Assembly (NCBI GenBank): GCA_026874595.1
Contig: CM049307.1
Span: forward strand, 7,835,579-7,899,578
Reading direction: 5' to 3'
Source of the DNA: Sipunculus nudus
Taxonomy: Eukaryota; Annelida; Sipuncula; Golfingiida; Sipunculidae
DNA: 64,000 nt
The first letter of the stretch is position 1. Every line of letters begins with the position of its first letter. A model generated the notes under the pieces. That model was not told where the DNA came from and did not search any database. It saw only the letters and a program-made list of their open reading frames with translations. Positions 12,959-27,600 of the stretch are shown here, one piece after another. Made by a program: the position numbers and the translations under genes.

Positions 12959-13149
12959 ATGTTGCCAAAAATGAAGAAACTGTTCTGTTTTTGTGTTCTG
13001 TTGTCACTGCTCTCCGTCCAGCCTGGCCGGGGTGACCTCTTCTCGGCACTGGTGGACTTGGAGAGGGTGTTGTATGCAGAGAATGATATAGCCCGAGATC
13101 TCAAGGAGTATATAGCAAGGGAAGAGGAGCGACTAGTAAAACTGAAAAA
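12959..13149 (+). CDS. P4HA: P4HA exon 1: signal peptide and start of N-terminal domain
   Basis: It codes 63 codons plus two bases (AA), ending at donor AA|gtgagc. The start is M1 at 12959: the context is AAAATG with A at -3, and an in-frame TGA lies upstream at 12887-12889. A second Met is at codon 5. Residues 1-25 form a classical signal peptide: basic KMKK, then a hydrophobic FCFCVLLSLLSV core, then PGRG before D26. Residues 26 onward (DLFSALVDLERVLYAENDI...) match the conserved start of mature alpha subunits, a helical region used for dimerisation. The next exon supplies the G that makes the split codon AAG (Lys). Confidence 0.93.
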
Positions 13150-16100
13150 GTGAGCTCACTTTTATCTTTGTCATTTATAGTGTGATTAATAATAAAGAAA
13201 ATTCCAGTAAAAAAAATTTTTAAACTTTAATTATTCTAATGGTAATGGTAAATATTAATAATACTTTTAAAAAGTTACTTGAATGTTTGTTGTGATACAT
13301 GTATAAAAATACATGTATAAAAATATGGTATTGTTGATTCTCTCAAAACCTGTCTAAATATTAATCTGTTTGCTATTAAATAAAAGGTTAAGTTTAGACA
13401 TGTTGTTCATGTATCTGTTGATGTTCACAAAAGTTTAATTGAACCTTTTATAGTGAAAATTTGAAGTTTTATTCATATTTAATAATGTTTAGTCTTAACT
13501 CTTCTGTTTGTGTGAAACAGACTAAATTTTAGCAATATATTTTAGTGGACCTGGTAACCCCCCCCCCCCCCCTTCCTCTCTGAGCCGCTTCAACCTTTTT
13601 TGAGGGGTTTAAGCAATTTTTTACAGCCTTTAAACACCAACACCCCCACTTTCCAGCCAGCATATTTTTTAAGGTTTTCCTGTTAAGTCTTCCTGGGTTG
13701 GACTGCCCCCTTTTGAAGTTTCCAAGATCCTGGATCCACCCTGCACATATGATGAAGGATAATTGTATCCCCAGACAAAGTCGGGATACTATGGTTTCAC
13801 GACGGTCCCGCCGCCACCGCCGCAGAAAAACCTTGTGAGCGGGATAACTCAAAAATATTTCACTGATCTTTTTCAAACTTTACATTTGTATAGATATAGG
13901 TAAGGAGACGAAGCCTATTAAAAAATGGGGTCATGACCTATGCTCGGAGAGTGGCCTTGACCTTGAATAGGTCCATTTTTGCTGAAAATAACACAAAGTC
14001 TTAAATATCTCAAGTAAGCTTGCATGGACTGGTCCAAAAATCAAGGTGACCGAAGATCTTGGATAGCCTTGTGATATACCGGAAACTGGTGGCACCACCT
14101 ATTATCCTTTTCTTGTTTTTACGCCTTTTAATACCCCCATAATGTAAGCATTATAAGTCAAAAACTAATGGACAGATTTCTTTATATTATGCACATGTAG
14201 AGAGATGGGTTATGGGATGAGGTCTGTTTACATTTTGGTCATGACCTATACCATGAGAGTGGCCTTGACCTTTAATGTGTCCATATTTGGTGAAAATCAC
14301 ACACCTGTTATGATATCTCCAGTGTTGATAGCCATATGGATTTCAAACGTGACTTATGTATGGCCCACCACTAAAGTAAGAACCCTATAGGTTCTAGGGT
14401 CATGAGGTCAAAGGTCACTGGACTTGCATCATATAAGATACTGTGGATGCATTTTAAGCCAAACTTTCATCCCAGGTCTTCCATCTTGAATATATAGCTC
14501 ACTTGCCAATAGTGGATGATCCATATCAATTTTGGGGTCACAAGGTCAAAGGTCAAGGCCACAGGAGCTATCTGTAAAAAAATTAGTTCCTGGATGATAA
14601 TTCCTGCTTTTATTGATGTATTGATTTCAAACTTGACTTATATATGTCCCATTGAAAAAGCAAGACTCCAATTGATTTTGGGGTCATGAGGTCAAGGTCA
14701 CAGGACACATCTTTAAAAAGATTGTGGATGCATTTTCAGCCAAACATTTCATCTCAGACATTTCATCTTGCACATACAGTTCCCCTGCCAATAGAGAAAG
14801 ACGCCTGTCAATTGTGAGGTCAAAGGTGAAGGTTTCAGGAGCCATCTGTCCAAAAATTAGTTCCTGAGATGATAATTCAAGCTTGGATTATTATATGGAT
14901 TTTAAACCTGACTTATATATGGCCCATCAATAAATCTAGACCTCTATTGATTTATATATAAAAGTGGATGATCAATATTAATTTTGGGGTCACAAGGTCA
15001 AAGGTCAAGGCCACAGGAGCCATCTGTTAAAAAATTAGTTTCTGGATGATAATTCCTGCTTTATTGATGTATAGATTTCAAACATGACTTATATATGTCC
15101 CATTGAAAAAGCAAGACCCCAATTGATTTTGGGGTCATGAGGTCAAAGGTCAAGGTCACAGGACCAACATCTTCAAAAAGATTGTGGATTGATAGATGGA
15201 AGAAACAATAATTGCTTGCCAAGTCTCAGTATATGCTGCTAAAAATGGGGGCCTATTCTTAAAGGGGGGGGGGGGGCGTACTATGTCTGGGGATACTCTG
15301 GCACCTGCGGTGCCAAGAAATATCTAGTATTTTCACTGTGTTGCCAGTATGATTTCCTATACACACTGGCCACCTCTGACCCACCTGACCAGGTACCTAG
15401 GGAACATCCCACGACCAGCTGATTAACCTCCAGTCACACTAAACTAGTCATGCCATATGATTGATGCAGCTCTGATCTGTTCTAGCCATCTCTAATATGT
15501 GGCTCTTAACAGACTACAGCCAATTAATATATTCACTAGGCTATGGTTACTATAACACTTATCTTGTGAGGATTTCAGTCGGCTATGAAATTTCATATCA
15601 TTTTCATAAGCACTGTTTTGCTTAATTTTGATAAAATTCTGTAGATTCATACAAAATTAAACTACCTTGTTTATTTAAGGCATAAGGGTTAATATCACTT
15701 CCAAATCTCATAGAAAATGCTCATGATAAAGGTATATGGCCTGAATGTGGCTTAATTGTATTTTCTTGAATTATCATTTTTTTATCAGTTTGATTTGTGG
15801 CATATAAATGGTTGCTTCAAATGTAAAGTTATGAAACTTTGCTTGTTATACCGTTGTTAAAAATGCACTGTAGGAGGATAAAGGGTCACCTGAAGATGGT
15901 CTCAAATTGAAATTAGATGTCTAAAGACATGGGGGGGGGGTATGGTCCAAAAAACATTGTACTGATCTAAACTTTGCCTAAGCACATCCCCTTTTCACCA
16001 AACTTTTGCCTGGGAGGCTGGGAACTTACAGGTACAGGTATACCTACAGGTACATGCAGTCCTCTCAGCCTTTGTGTTGCACTATTCTACCCTGACAGGT

Positions 16101-19100
16101 TTATTTCTGTTGATTTCTTGAAAACACTGAAGGGGGTTCCTTTTTGCATACACACTAAAACCCAGATGTCACAGATCACATATAAAAAACTATGGATATA
16201 CAGTTAGTTAATATTTTAACCATTTAATTATTTTACCCTGCCAGAAATGTGTGGGAAATATATAGTGATCTGCAAAATTTGATTATCCATTCTTCCATCC
16301 TTTCAGGGGAGTGCTTGTAAACATTTGTGCTACTCATAAAAATAATTCAGTCAACTTTTTAGCTCGCTGGAACAAAGTTCAGGAGAGTGTATGCTGTACA
16401 TCCGGCATTGTTGGTGTCCTGAGACACTCGGGGGTTAAAGTTTTTGGTTAACTAATATAACTAGGCAACCACTTGCCTGATTGCTTTCATATAACAATTT
16501 ACCCATATGTATTGTATAGGTGACAAGGAATTCCCCTATGATTTGTGTGTCAAAGGTCAAGCTCACAGACCCGCTTTCTTCATTTACAAGTCAGTTTAAG
16601 ATTTAGCTTAGCTGACTGAAAGTCATCTGAGCTATAGCACTGATCACTCTCTGTCCGTTATCTTGTCCATCTGTCTTGTATGTTAACCAGGTGCAAATTG
16701 TAACCTCAGGACCTAGAATCTTCTAACTTGACATCCTTGGAGGTCCATGAACATCTCCTTGGAAACCTGAAACCAGGTCTCTGTTACTTTTGTCCTTTGA
16801 GTTATGTGGCTCAGAAGTACCACCAGAGTAATTAAAATTTGATACAAAAGTTCCATTATCTGAACAGCTAATACATTGATCACTAGGATGTTTTGCATGC
16901 ATATACATCACGAAGAGTTTCATCAGTTCCTGCTGACTGGTTGGACCACCTGGTTTTTTTAGCTCAGCTGACTGAAAGTCATCTGAGCTATAGCGATCAC
17001 TCTTTGTCCGTCGTCCGTCTGTCTGTCAGTCCGTTAACCAGGCACAAATCGTAACCGCTAGAACTGGAATCTTCTTACTTGACATCCTGGGAGGTCCATG
17101 AAAAATCTCCTTGGAAACCAGAAATTAGGTCTCTGTTACCCATATCCTTCGAGCTATGGGGCCCCAAAGTACCCCCCAGAAAAGTCCAAAATTTCATACA
17201 AAAACTTCAATATCTCATTAACTACTTGACTGATGGTCATGATTTTTGGCATACATATTGATCATGAGAGGTTCCATCAGTTCCTGAAGACTGGTGGCGC
17301 CACCTGAATTTTTCGATTTTTTACGAATTTTTTTCTCTATTTTTGAGACCTTTAAAAATGTGAACATCTGTTAACAAGGCACAAATCCTAATGACTGGAC
17401 TTAGAATCTTCATTCCTGACACACTGGGGACCTATGAAAAGTCTCCATGGAAACCAGAAATTAGGTCTCTGTTACCCATATCCTTCCAGCTATGGGGCCC
17501 AAAACTACCCCCCAGAAAAGTAAAAAATTTCAAACAAAAACTTCAATATCTCATTAAATACTTGACTGATGGTCATGATTTTTGTCATACATATTGATCA
17601 TGAGATGTTCCATCACTTCCTGCAGACTTGTGGTGCCACCTTTATTGTTCGATTTTTTACGATTTTTTCTCTATTTTTGAGACCTTTAAGGATGCTGTCA
17701 TCTGTTAGCATGGCACAAATCGTAACGACTGGACCTAGAATCTTCATTCTTGACACACTGAGAGGTCCATGGAAAATATCCTTGGAAACCAGAAATTAGG
17801 TCTCTGTTAACCATATCCTTCGAGCTATGGGGCCCCAAAGTACCCCCCCCCAGAGTAGTCAAAAATTTCATACAAAAACTTCAATATCTCAATAACTACA
17901 TCACTGATGGTCATGATTTTTGGCATACATATTGATTATGAGATGTTCCATCAGTTCCTGCAGACTGGTGGCGCCACCTATGTTATCTATAAAGAGGGTA
18001 CAAATTGCAACAACTGGACCTAGAAACTTCATTCTTGTCATGCAAGGAGGCCCATGAAGAGTGCCTGTGGAAACTTGAAATTAGGTCTCTGTTACCCATA
18101 TCCTTCAAGCTATAGGACTCTGGAGTATCCCTCAGAATAATGGACAATTTGATACAAAAGCTGAAGTATCTGAAGAACTAATACGGAGATCATCATGATT
18201 CTTTGCATGGATATTGACCATTAAGTGTTTTTAGCTCAGCTGACTGTAAGTCATCTGAAGTATCCCTCAGAATAATGGACAATTTGATACAAAAGCTCAA
18301 GTATCTAAACAACTATTGCAGTGATCACCATGATTCTTTGCATGGATATTGATCATGGAATGTGTCATCAGTTTCTGCAGTATGGTGGCGCCACCTGTAT
18401 TTTTTTTATTTTTACGAATTTTTTTCTCTATTTTTGAGACCTCATAAGATGCGGTCATCTGTTAACATGGCACAAATCGTAACAACTTGACCTAGAATCT
18501 TCGCTCTTGACATGCTGAGAGGCCCATGAAAAGTTTCCGTAAAAACTTGAAATTAGGTCTCTGTTACCCATAACCTCTGAGCTATGGGGCTCTGAAGTAC
18601 CCCCCAGAATAATGGAAAATTTGATACAAAAGCTCAAGTATCTGAACAATTATTATATTGATCACCATGATTCTTTGCATGGATATTGATCATGAAATGT
18701 TTCATCAGTTTCTGCATTCTGGTGGCGCCACCTGTATTTTTTCAATTTTTAGCTCAGCTGACTGAAAGTCATCTGAGCTGTAGGGATCACCTTTTGTCCG
18801 TCGTCCGTCCGGCCATCCAGGCGTCTGTCTGTTAACAGGGCACAAATCGTAACCGCTAGACCGGGAATCTTCTTACTTGAAATCCTGGGAGGTCTATGGA
18901 AATACTCCTTGTAAACCTGAAATTAGGTCACTGTGACCTATATTCTTCGAGCTATGGGGTTCTGAAGTACCCCCCAGAATAATGCAAAATTTAATACAAA
19001 AGCTCAAGTATCTGAACAACTAATGCATTAATCACCTTGATTCTTTGCATGGATATTGATCATGGAGTGTTTCATCAATTTCTGGAGATTGGTGGCGCCA

Positions 19101-22100
19101 CCTATATTTTTTTATTTTTTACGATTTTTGTTCTTTACTTTTGTGATCTTTAAACATTTGGTCATCTGTAAACAGGGCACAAATCATAATGACTGGACCT
19201 AGAATCTTCTGTCCTCACCTCCAGGGAAGCCCATAAAAGGTCTACATGGAAACCCGAAATAAGGTCCCTGTTACCCATATTCTGTGAGCTATGGGGCTCT
19301 GAAGTACCCCCCAGAATGAAGATTTGGTCATATATTAACAGGGCACAAATCATAATGACTGGACCTAGAATCTTCTGTCCTCACCTCCAGGGAAGCCCAT
19401 AAAAGGTCTACATGGAAACCCGAAATAAGGTCCCTGTTACCCATATCCTTCATGCTCTGGGGCTCCGAAGTACTCCCCAGAATAAAGATTTGGTCATCTG
19501 TTAACAGAGCACAAATTATAATGACTTGACCTAGAATCTCCTTTCTTGATATGCTGGGAGGCCCCTGAAAAGTCTCCTTGTGCACCTGAAATTACATCTC
19601 TGTTACCCATATCCTTCATCCTATGCGGCTTTGAAATACCCCCCAGAATAAACATTTGGATTTGTTCACAGGGCACTAATCATAATAACTGGACCTAGAA
19701 TTTTATTTTTTGACATGCTGGGAGACCCCTGAAAAGTCATCTTGTAAACCTTGAAAATAGGTGTCTGTTACCCATATCCTTCATGCTACAGAGCTCCATA
19801 GTACCCCAATGAATATTGGATGATTTTATACAAAAGGTCAAGTTTGGAAAAAGTATTTCATTCAAATTTGACATTCAGTTGATAAAATTACTTTTGTCAA
19901 TGTCTTCCTGGTCAGCTGAGCGTCATGACCCCTGGGTCACTTGTTTTTTAATTTTTACACATTTTGCACTAATTTTGAGACCTTCAAAGATGTGTTGACC
20001 ATTTACTTTTCAACTTTGCCTTGGATGATGGAACCTCTTATTTATGATGATTTTATTTTTGCAATAATTCCCTTTCACTAATATCGCGAATTTGAAACCC
20101 TTGTGAACCAAAAGTCAACCACAGTATTTGTTTCTGGATGATAACTCCAGTTTATTGGTGTCAATCTTGACTTATATATGACCCACCAATAATGGAAGAA
20201 CCCTTTTGATTTTGGGGTCATGAGATCATAGGTCAAGGTCACAGGACCCACTTTTTTTAAAAGGATTGTGGATGTATTTTGAGACAAACTTTCCATCCTA
20301 AACTTCCATTTTCCAGATATTGCTCAGCTGCCAATAGACTAGTGGAAGAAACTTATGAATTTTAGGGTCACACAACATATGTTTTGAAAAAGCTCATAAA
20401 CATATCCGTATAGACAACATCAGCTGAGCATTGAGACCCATGGATCCCTAGTTTAGTTAGGTGTTACGGTCAAGGTCACAGGGCACCATTGTTCATGAAA
20501 ACATCAGGTTTAAGTTTTTTGGGGGCTTATTGCTCCATTGCTAATGAATATATTTCTGTTCAACTTATACCAATGTTCTGTGACATTACCCAGTTTAAGG
20601 TTGAGTTTTATTATATAGACAAAATCCATACATAATTTATGAGATCAGAGATCATGCTACTTTATGGTGTCAGTGCTATAACTTAGCAGGAAAGTGAAGG
20701 ATTTTGTAGAAACTCAAAAATATTTTAAGAAATATAATATCTCATCAGAATATGTGTGGATTTTGTGATTCGTCTAAGTGTAATTTCCCACAAAATCCAC
20801 ACATATTCAATGAGGTCATGGGTCACCAGCTTACTTTATGGTGTCGCTGCTATCACTGAGCAGGAATATAATGGATTTTAATGGAACTCAATAGAAATAT
20901 CAGCAAATATAATATCTAACCCAAGTTTATTCCCACCAGAATTGATGCATGTTTAAAGAAGATAAATCTAGTTGGGTAAAGATTTACTATCATATAAAGC
21001 TGTCACAAAAGGCTTGAGATCTAGGAAATAATCCCTTCACCCAACCCAAAGTGCTCAATCTGTTGTTTACACACATAGCAGCACCTCAGGATCAACTACA
21101 TCATGGCTCATACAAACATACTAAAATCAACAAAATAGTTGATAGAATGACTGCGTATAAACTATTACACCGAAGTAACTTATCCTGTTGCCACACCATG
21201 TTACGAAAATAGGGTTCAGGGTTAACTGTCGTGACTAATATTTCAGATACAATGTTTTCTAGAGGATGTGAACTAAACGATGAAAAACAGGCATGTGATT
21301 GGTACAGCTGATTTTATGCAGCTAGAGAATGATTCTTTAAATTAATGAAGTCAGAGGTCACAAGAAATATGAACAGCATAATGACTGAGCATATTATGCA
21401 CCCCTGTGGTGCTTTTTGCTTTCTGAATGTCCCGTCATGCTCTTTGTTTTCTGAATGTCCCGTCTTGCTCTTTGCTTTCTGAATGTCCCGTCATGCTTTT
21501 TGCTTTCTGAATGTCCCCTCATGCTCTTTGTTTTCTGAATGTCCTGTCATGCTTTTTGCTTTCTGAATGTCCCGTCATGCTCTTTGTTTTCTGAATGCCT
21601 GTTAGGTGGTATAATTCCTCTAACATCCTTGATTGCCAGATATTGTGTCCAGGTATCCTTGACAGAATATTGTCATATAAAAAGGTGAAAATTGTTATTT
21701 AGGCTGAAATAACATATGTATATGTGACTGCTGCAGGGTTCTTGATTAGCATAGTTCTGTCTATTCTCTGCACTTAGACACATGGCAAAGGTCTTCAGCA
21801 CAACTGTGCACCCTCTTTATCCAGGAGTGTATGAGTACTGGTCTAGCATATCAAGCAACGTTGAACAAATAAAACTAATCCCTCTTAAGGCAGATTACAT
21901 TAACTTGCTTCACAGGGGACCAAGAAGAGCTAAAAGAATGGGCTAGAAAGAAGGCTGGATAGACCATTAAGGATAAGTGAATAAAACAGATGACTGACAG
22001 CATCAGTGATATCAGACTATAAACCAAACATATACCATTTATTAATATTGTTTTGTTTCAGTTTTATGAATAATGAGATAGAGGTAAGCAAGAGAAATAG

Positions 22101-24575
22101 GTTATAGCAGTATCATGCATTGTGACTTCATTACTGTGTGCTAGTCTTGTTATGATATGGGCAGCATCCATCTGTCAGTTAAATATTAGTGTGGGTATGA
22201 TGACTACAAGTTTGATGGACTTTTCTTAGTATTTACTCATAAAATTTCTCACCTTAGTTCAAATCCCATCAAAATTGCTGCTTATTTAATCAGGTCAGAA
22301 TGCAACCAAACTTCTTACTAGTATCTCTGTAATAACTTACCAAGAATTTCTAAATTGAAATTTACTACGAATATTTACCATAAAGTATTTTACTTAAGTT
22401 TGATTCTCAGCAAATCCTGTACATATTTAATGAGGTCATAAGCTACAAGACTTACAATTGGTCATAAGCTACAAGACTCATGATTGGTCATACGTTGACT
22501 TACGTTGGGTATATTATGCACTCTTGTAGTGTCCCTGTTGTTTATCGGTGATAGATGAGGTTGAGGGAAGAGAAAATGTCAAACCATGAGGCTGTGCTAT
22601 ATTATACCTTTCTGTTTATTGGTGTCTCCATTTATCCATCTTTTCCTATTATGGACTTTTTATTTCCATCTTTCCATGTGTAACAGATGTTTAGGAAACC
22701 ACAACATATTTCATTTTATGATTTTAAAGGTCCAATTGATATGTCAGATAAATATATATGAACTTATATATACATATATACATCACATATATACATCCAT
22801 GTGGCTTTTGAGGTCATTTCCTCCTATTGTAAAGAGTACATGAGTTGCATATTTTCCTCTGGTGTGATGCTCCGTACAGGTGAACATTAAATGTTACCGG
22901 TCTACAAGGTTGGCTGATTGGTAATAATGACAAGGAGGCATGTGTCGCATCAGGTAGTCATGGCACCCATATGTGTTGAATAAAACACCACTGTACTGTC
23001 TCAAACCAGTCCTTTTATTTGGCTCAAGTTGCTCTGGTGTTCTATTTTTAGCATGGTACTTTCCATTTTGATTTTTTTAGGGCTACTGAGTCAATGATTT
23101 GACAATGAGGATTAGTAATTATTAGTCCCCGGGGGGGGGGGGGGGGGGGGGGAAGCAGCCTGACCTTGGAGAGCCGTGGTTTTGGTATTAATGACAATCA
23201 GTACCTTTGTCTCAAAGTAAATTCTCTCCCCTCATGATTTGTATATTATGGAATTACTCATCTGTCATGAGAGACTAATCTCTCACATTTGGGTGGTACA
23301 TGAAAACTTTTGTAGATTTTTACCTAAGAATTTTAATGATTTTAAGAATTACAGTGTTGACCAATTTTGGCTCCATAGAGAAATCTGGTGACAAGTATGG
23401 TGACATTTAACTTCATTAAATCTGCATGGATTTTGCTAAGAATTAAACTCAAATGAGACAATTTGATAAACAGGTCAAGTGAATCATGAAAATCCATCAA
23501 ATTCCTGGGCAGTGACACCACAGATTTTATCGACAGGTGGAAGGATGGATATACAGATTAACACTGCCTGTCATACTGCCTGTCATTGATAACAAATGCT
23601 AGTTACTAGCTCTTATAGAGACCCATCCACTACTTGTCTTAGTCAGTTTTTCTTTTGGTGAAGAACTCGGGAATACTGGGTACCCTCCCACTTCCACAAG
23701 CTCCTGTCTTGGTCAGCTCCTCTCACTCTTTCCTACTCCACAAGTCTGAGGTAGTCTTCCACCTCTCCTTATCTCTGTACTAATCTATTCTCTCTGACAC
23801 ATCAAAGTCTCACTATTGTATACACATTACTTTATTCATGATCATGACACCAACATGTAACACATTGGTTTCACAATCGCAATGCTCTTCCATTGTTGGT
23901 GTGTCCTGGCACCTGGATAAGACCTTAAACTGAGAATATCTTGTAAACAATTGGTTCCCATGTGTTTTTAGGGAATAGTATAATGCCTGAAAACAAAGGT
24001 CACATTATGATGAAGCATGTTCAGTCTTTTTGTTCTTAATGAATTACCCCAAATATTTATAGAAGTGTACAGACATCATAATAAGGTGAATAAACACCTT
24101 GCATTCACACAGGTATTGTAGACCGGCCACTGGCTGAACACCTTTTAATGTCTTAAGACCGATATGTATAATAAGATGTTGATAGAATTACCTTTTTACC
24201 AAAGAATGCTGGTATTTTTTATATCTCAGAGAAGCAGTTCTCTCTCATCTGGAAATGGATATACAGCATTTTTGTGACAGTTAAATGTTATAAGCATAGA
24301 AATGGCTAGAAACATTTGATCCAGTTGGCTGTCCTGGTTTTATTTTATCCATCATGTCTAAGTAAGTTTTCTGTAGGAATAAATTTGAAAATATTGCTGA
24401 AGTTTTGGAGTTTTCCTTGTATATGTTAAAACCTGCATCATGTGATGATGTTATCTGTTTTGCGGGACAGCTTCTTGAAACTTGTATCAGCTTTTAATGT
24501 TTTACAAAGCAAGTTGTGGACTTAAGAGACACATACTCAGCTACAGTATTATGACTTTATGATGTAACTAAGCAG

Positions 24576-24636
<61 letters not shown>

Positions 24637-27600
24637 ATCACAGATCTTCATAAATTTTTTTCTCACATTTTATTTAAATCACATTTTTTTAGAATGTTCT
24701 CATTTCACCCATGTTTTCTTTCTAGCTGGGAGTCCTAGACACAGACATAAACCACCCTGTATTCTATACTAAGCTGGTATTTTGGTATGCAACTTGGTCA
24801 AATGTGTGAAACATGGAGCATGGAGTAGTTGGTGACATTTCTCTCACAACTTGTAATAAATATAGTACAGAGAGAAAGCTGTCCGTGTTCACACTTCCGG
24901 AATGAGCCTGTTGCTTTTGGTAGGGGGAGGTGTAGTCTCGCAACAGGAAACAGTGGCCAGATTTATCCGACCACAGCAATCAGGTCTAGACGTGACTACC
25001 TGACATCAGGCATGACATGGTACAGGACACGTGGGTGTCTTTTTCAACTTTGAAAGTCAGCCCGTGTGTCATGTACCTATGTGCAAAAATTATTGTATCC
25101 CCAGACAAAGTCAGGGGATACTATGTTTTCATACAGGTCCCGCCGCCGCTGCCGCATATAAATCTTGTTGGCGTGATAACCCAAAAAATATTTCACGGAA
25201 CTTTACCAAACTTGGTATATGTATAGATATGGGTAAGAGGACGACGCCTATTTAAAATAAGGTCATGACCTTTACTGGGAGTGTCCTTGACCTTGAATAG
25301 GTCCAGTTTTGGGGAAAATCACACAAATTCTTTAATATCTCAAGAAATCTTGCATGGACTTATCCCAAAATTCAAGTTGATGGAAGATCATGGATAGGGT
25401 TGTCATGTTCCAGAAACGGATGGCCACCTATTATTCTTTGTTTTCGTGCCGTTTAATACCCCCAAAATTGCCACCTTACAGTACTGTGAGCATTATAAGT
25501 CAACTAATGGACAGATTTCTTTTATATTATGCATATACATAGGTATGGGTTATGGGATGATGTTTATTTAAATTGGGGTCATGACCTTTCCTATGATAGT
25601 GGCCTTGACCTTGAATATTGCCATATATGGTGAAAATCACATACCTCTTATGATATCTCCAGTGTTGATAGCCATATGGATTTCAAACATGACTTATGTA
25701 TGGCCCACCACAAAAGTAAGAACCCTAAAGGTTCTAGGGTCATGAGGTCAAAGGTCAAGGTCAATGGACTGGCATTTTAAAAGATACTGTGGATGCATTT
25801 TAAGCCAAACTTTCATCCTAGGTCTTCCATCTTGAATATATAGCTCACTTGCCAATAGTGGATGATCCATATAAATTTTGGGGTCAAAGGTCAAGGCCAC
25901 AGGAGCTATCTGTCCAAAAATTAGTTTCTGGATGATAATTCCTGCTTTTATTGATGTATTGATTTCAAACTTGACTTATTTATGTCCTATTGAATAAGCA
26001 AGACTCCAATTGATTTTGGGGTCATGAGGTCAACGGTCAAGGTCACAGGACACATCTTTAAAAAGATTGTGGATGCATTTTCAGCCAAACATTTCATCTC
26101 AGACCTTTCATCTTGCACATATAAGTCATCTGCCAATAGAGGAAGACCCCTATCAGTTTTGAGGTCACAAGGTCAAAGGTGAAGGTCACAGGAGCCATCT
26201 GTCCAAAAATTAGTTTCTGGATGATAATTCCTTCTTTTATTGATGTATGGATTTCAAACTTGACGTGTATTTGACCCATTGGAAAAGCAAGACCTGAATT
26301 GATTTTGGGGTCATGAGGTCAAAGGTCAAGGTCACAGAAAACCTCTTTAAAAAGATTGTGGATGCATTTTCAGCCAAACAATTCATCTCAGATCTTTCAT
26401 CTTGCACATATAGTTCACCTGCCAAGAGTGGAAGACCCCTATCAATTTTGAGGTCACAAGGTCATAGGTGAAGGTCACAGGAGCCATCTTTCCAAAAATT
26501 AGTTTCTGGATGATAATTCCTGCTTTTAATGATGTATGGATTTCAAACTTGACTTGTATATGTCCCATTGGAAAAGCAAGACCAAAATTGATTTTGGGGT
26601 CATGAGGTCAAAGGTCAAGGTCACAGGACACATCTTTAAAAAGATGTGGATGCATTTTCAGCCAAACATTTCATCTCAGATCTTTCATCTTGCACATATA
26701 GTTCTCCTGCCAAGAGAGGAAGAACACTATCAATTTTGAGGTCACAAGGTCAAAGGTGAAGGTCACAGGAGCCATCTGTCCAAAAATTTGTTTCTGGATG
26801 ATAATTCCTGCTTTATTGATGTATAGATTTCAAACTTGACTTGCATATGTCCCATTGGAAAAGCAAGACCCGAATTGATTTTGGGGTCATGAGGTCAAAG
26901 GTCAAGGTCACAGGACACATCTTCAAAAAGATCAAGGTCACAGGACCAACATCTTCAACAAGATTGTGGATTGTTAGATGGAAGAAACAATAAATATGCC
27001 AAGTGTCAGTATATGCTGCTAAAAATGGGGGTCTATTCTTAAAGGGGGGGGGGCCTACTATGTCTGGGGATACTCTGGCACAAAATGTCTAGTTTCTTAG
27101 TGCTTTAAAACAAGCACAAGTAGTACTCCGTGAAAAGCATACCTCCATCAAGGCAAAAACACCCCTGCTTGATTACCCCCTTAATCAAATCTCATCAAAA
27201 TTTAATGGGTTCTTCCATGGCCTATGCCTTGCCCCTCCTCAAAATTTGATGGGTTCTTCCATGGCCTATGCCTTATCCCTCAATATTTAAAGGGTTCTTC
27301 CATGGCTCATGTTTTGTCCTTCCGCATAATTTAATGGGTTCTTCCATGGCCCATGCCTTGTCCCTCAAAATTTAATGGGTCCTTCCATGGCCTATGCCTT
27401 ATTCCTCAATATTTAAAGGGTTCTTCCATGGCCCATGTTTTGTCCTTCTGCAAAATTTAATTGGTTCTTTCATGGCCAAAATCTTGTCCCTCAAAATTTA
27501 ATGGGTCCTTCCATGGTCAAATCCTTGTCCCTCAAAATTTAAAGGGTTCTTCCATGGTCCATGTTTTGTCCTTCCGCAAAATTTAATGGGATTCACCATG

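Noticed and set aside
12922-13104. Antisense frame over P4HA exon 1
   Set aside because: It is a shadow of the coding exon on the other strand; the + strand has signal peptide, family motifs and splice donor.
22240-22280. Possible tRNA B-box ('gttcaaatccc')
   Set aside because: There is no matching A-box, acceptor stem or anticodon arm in the upstream 60 bases.
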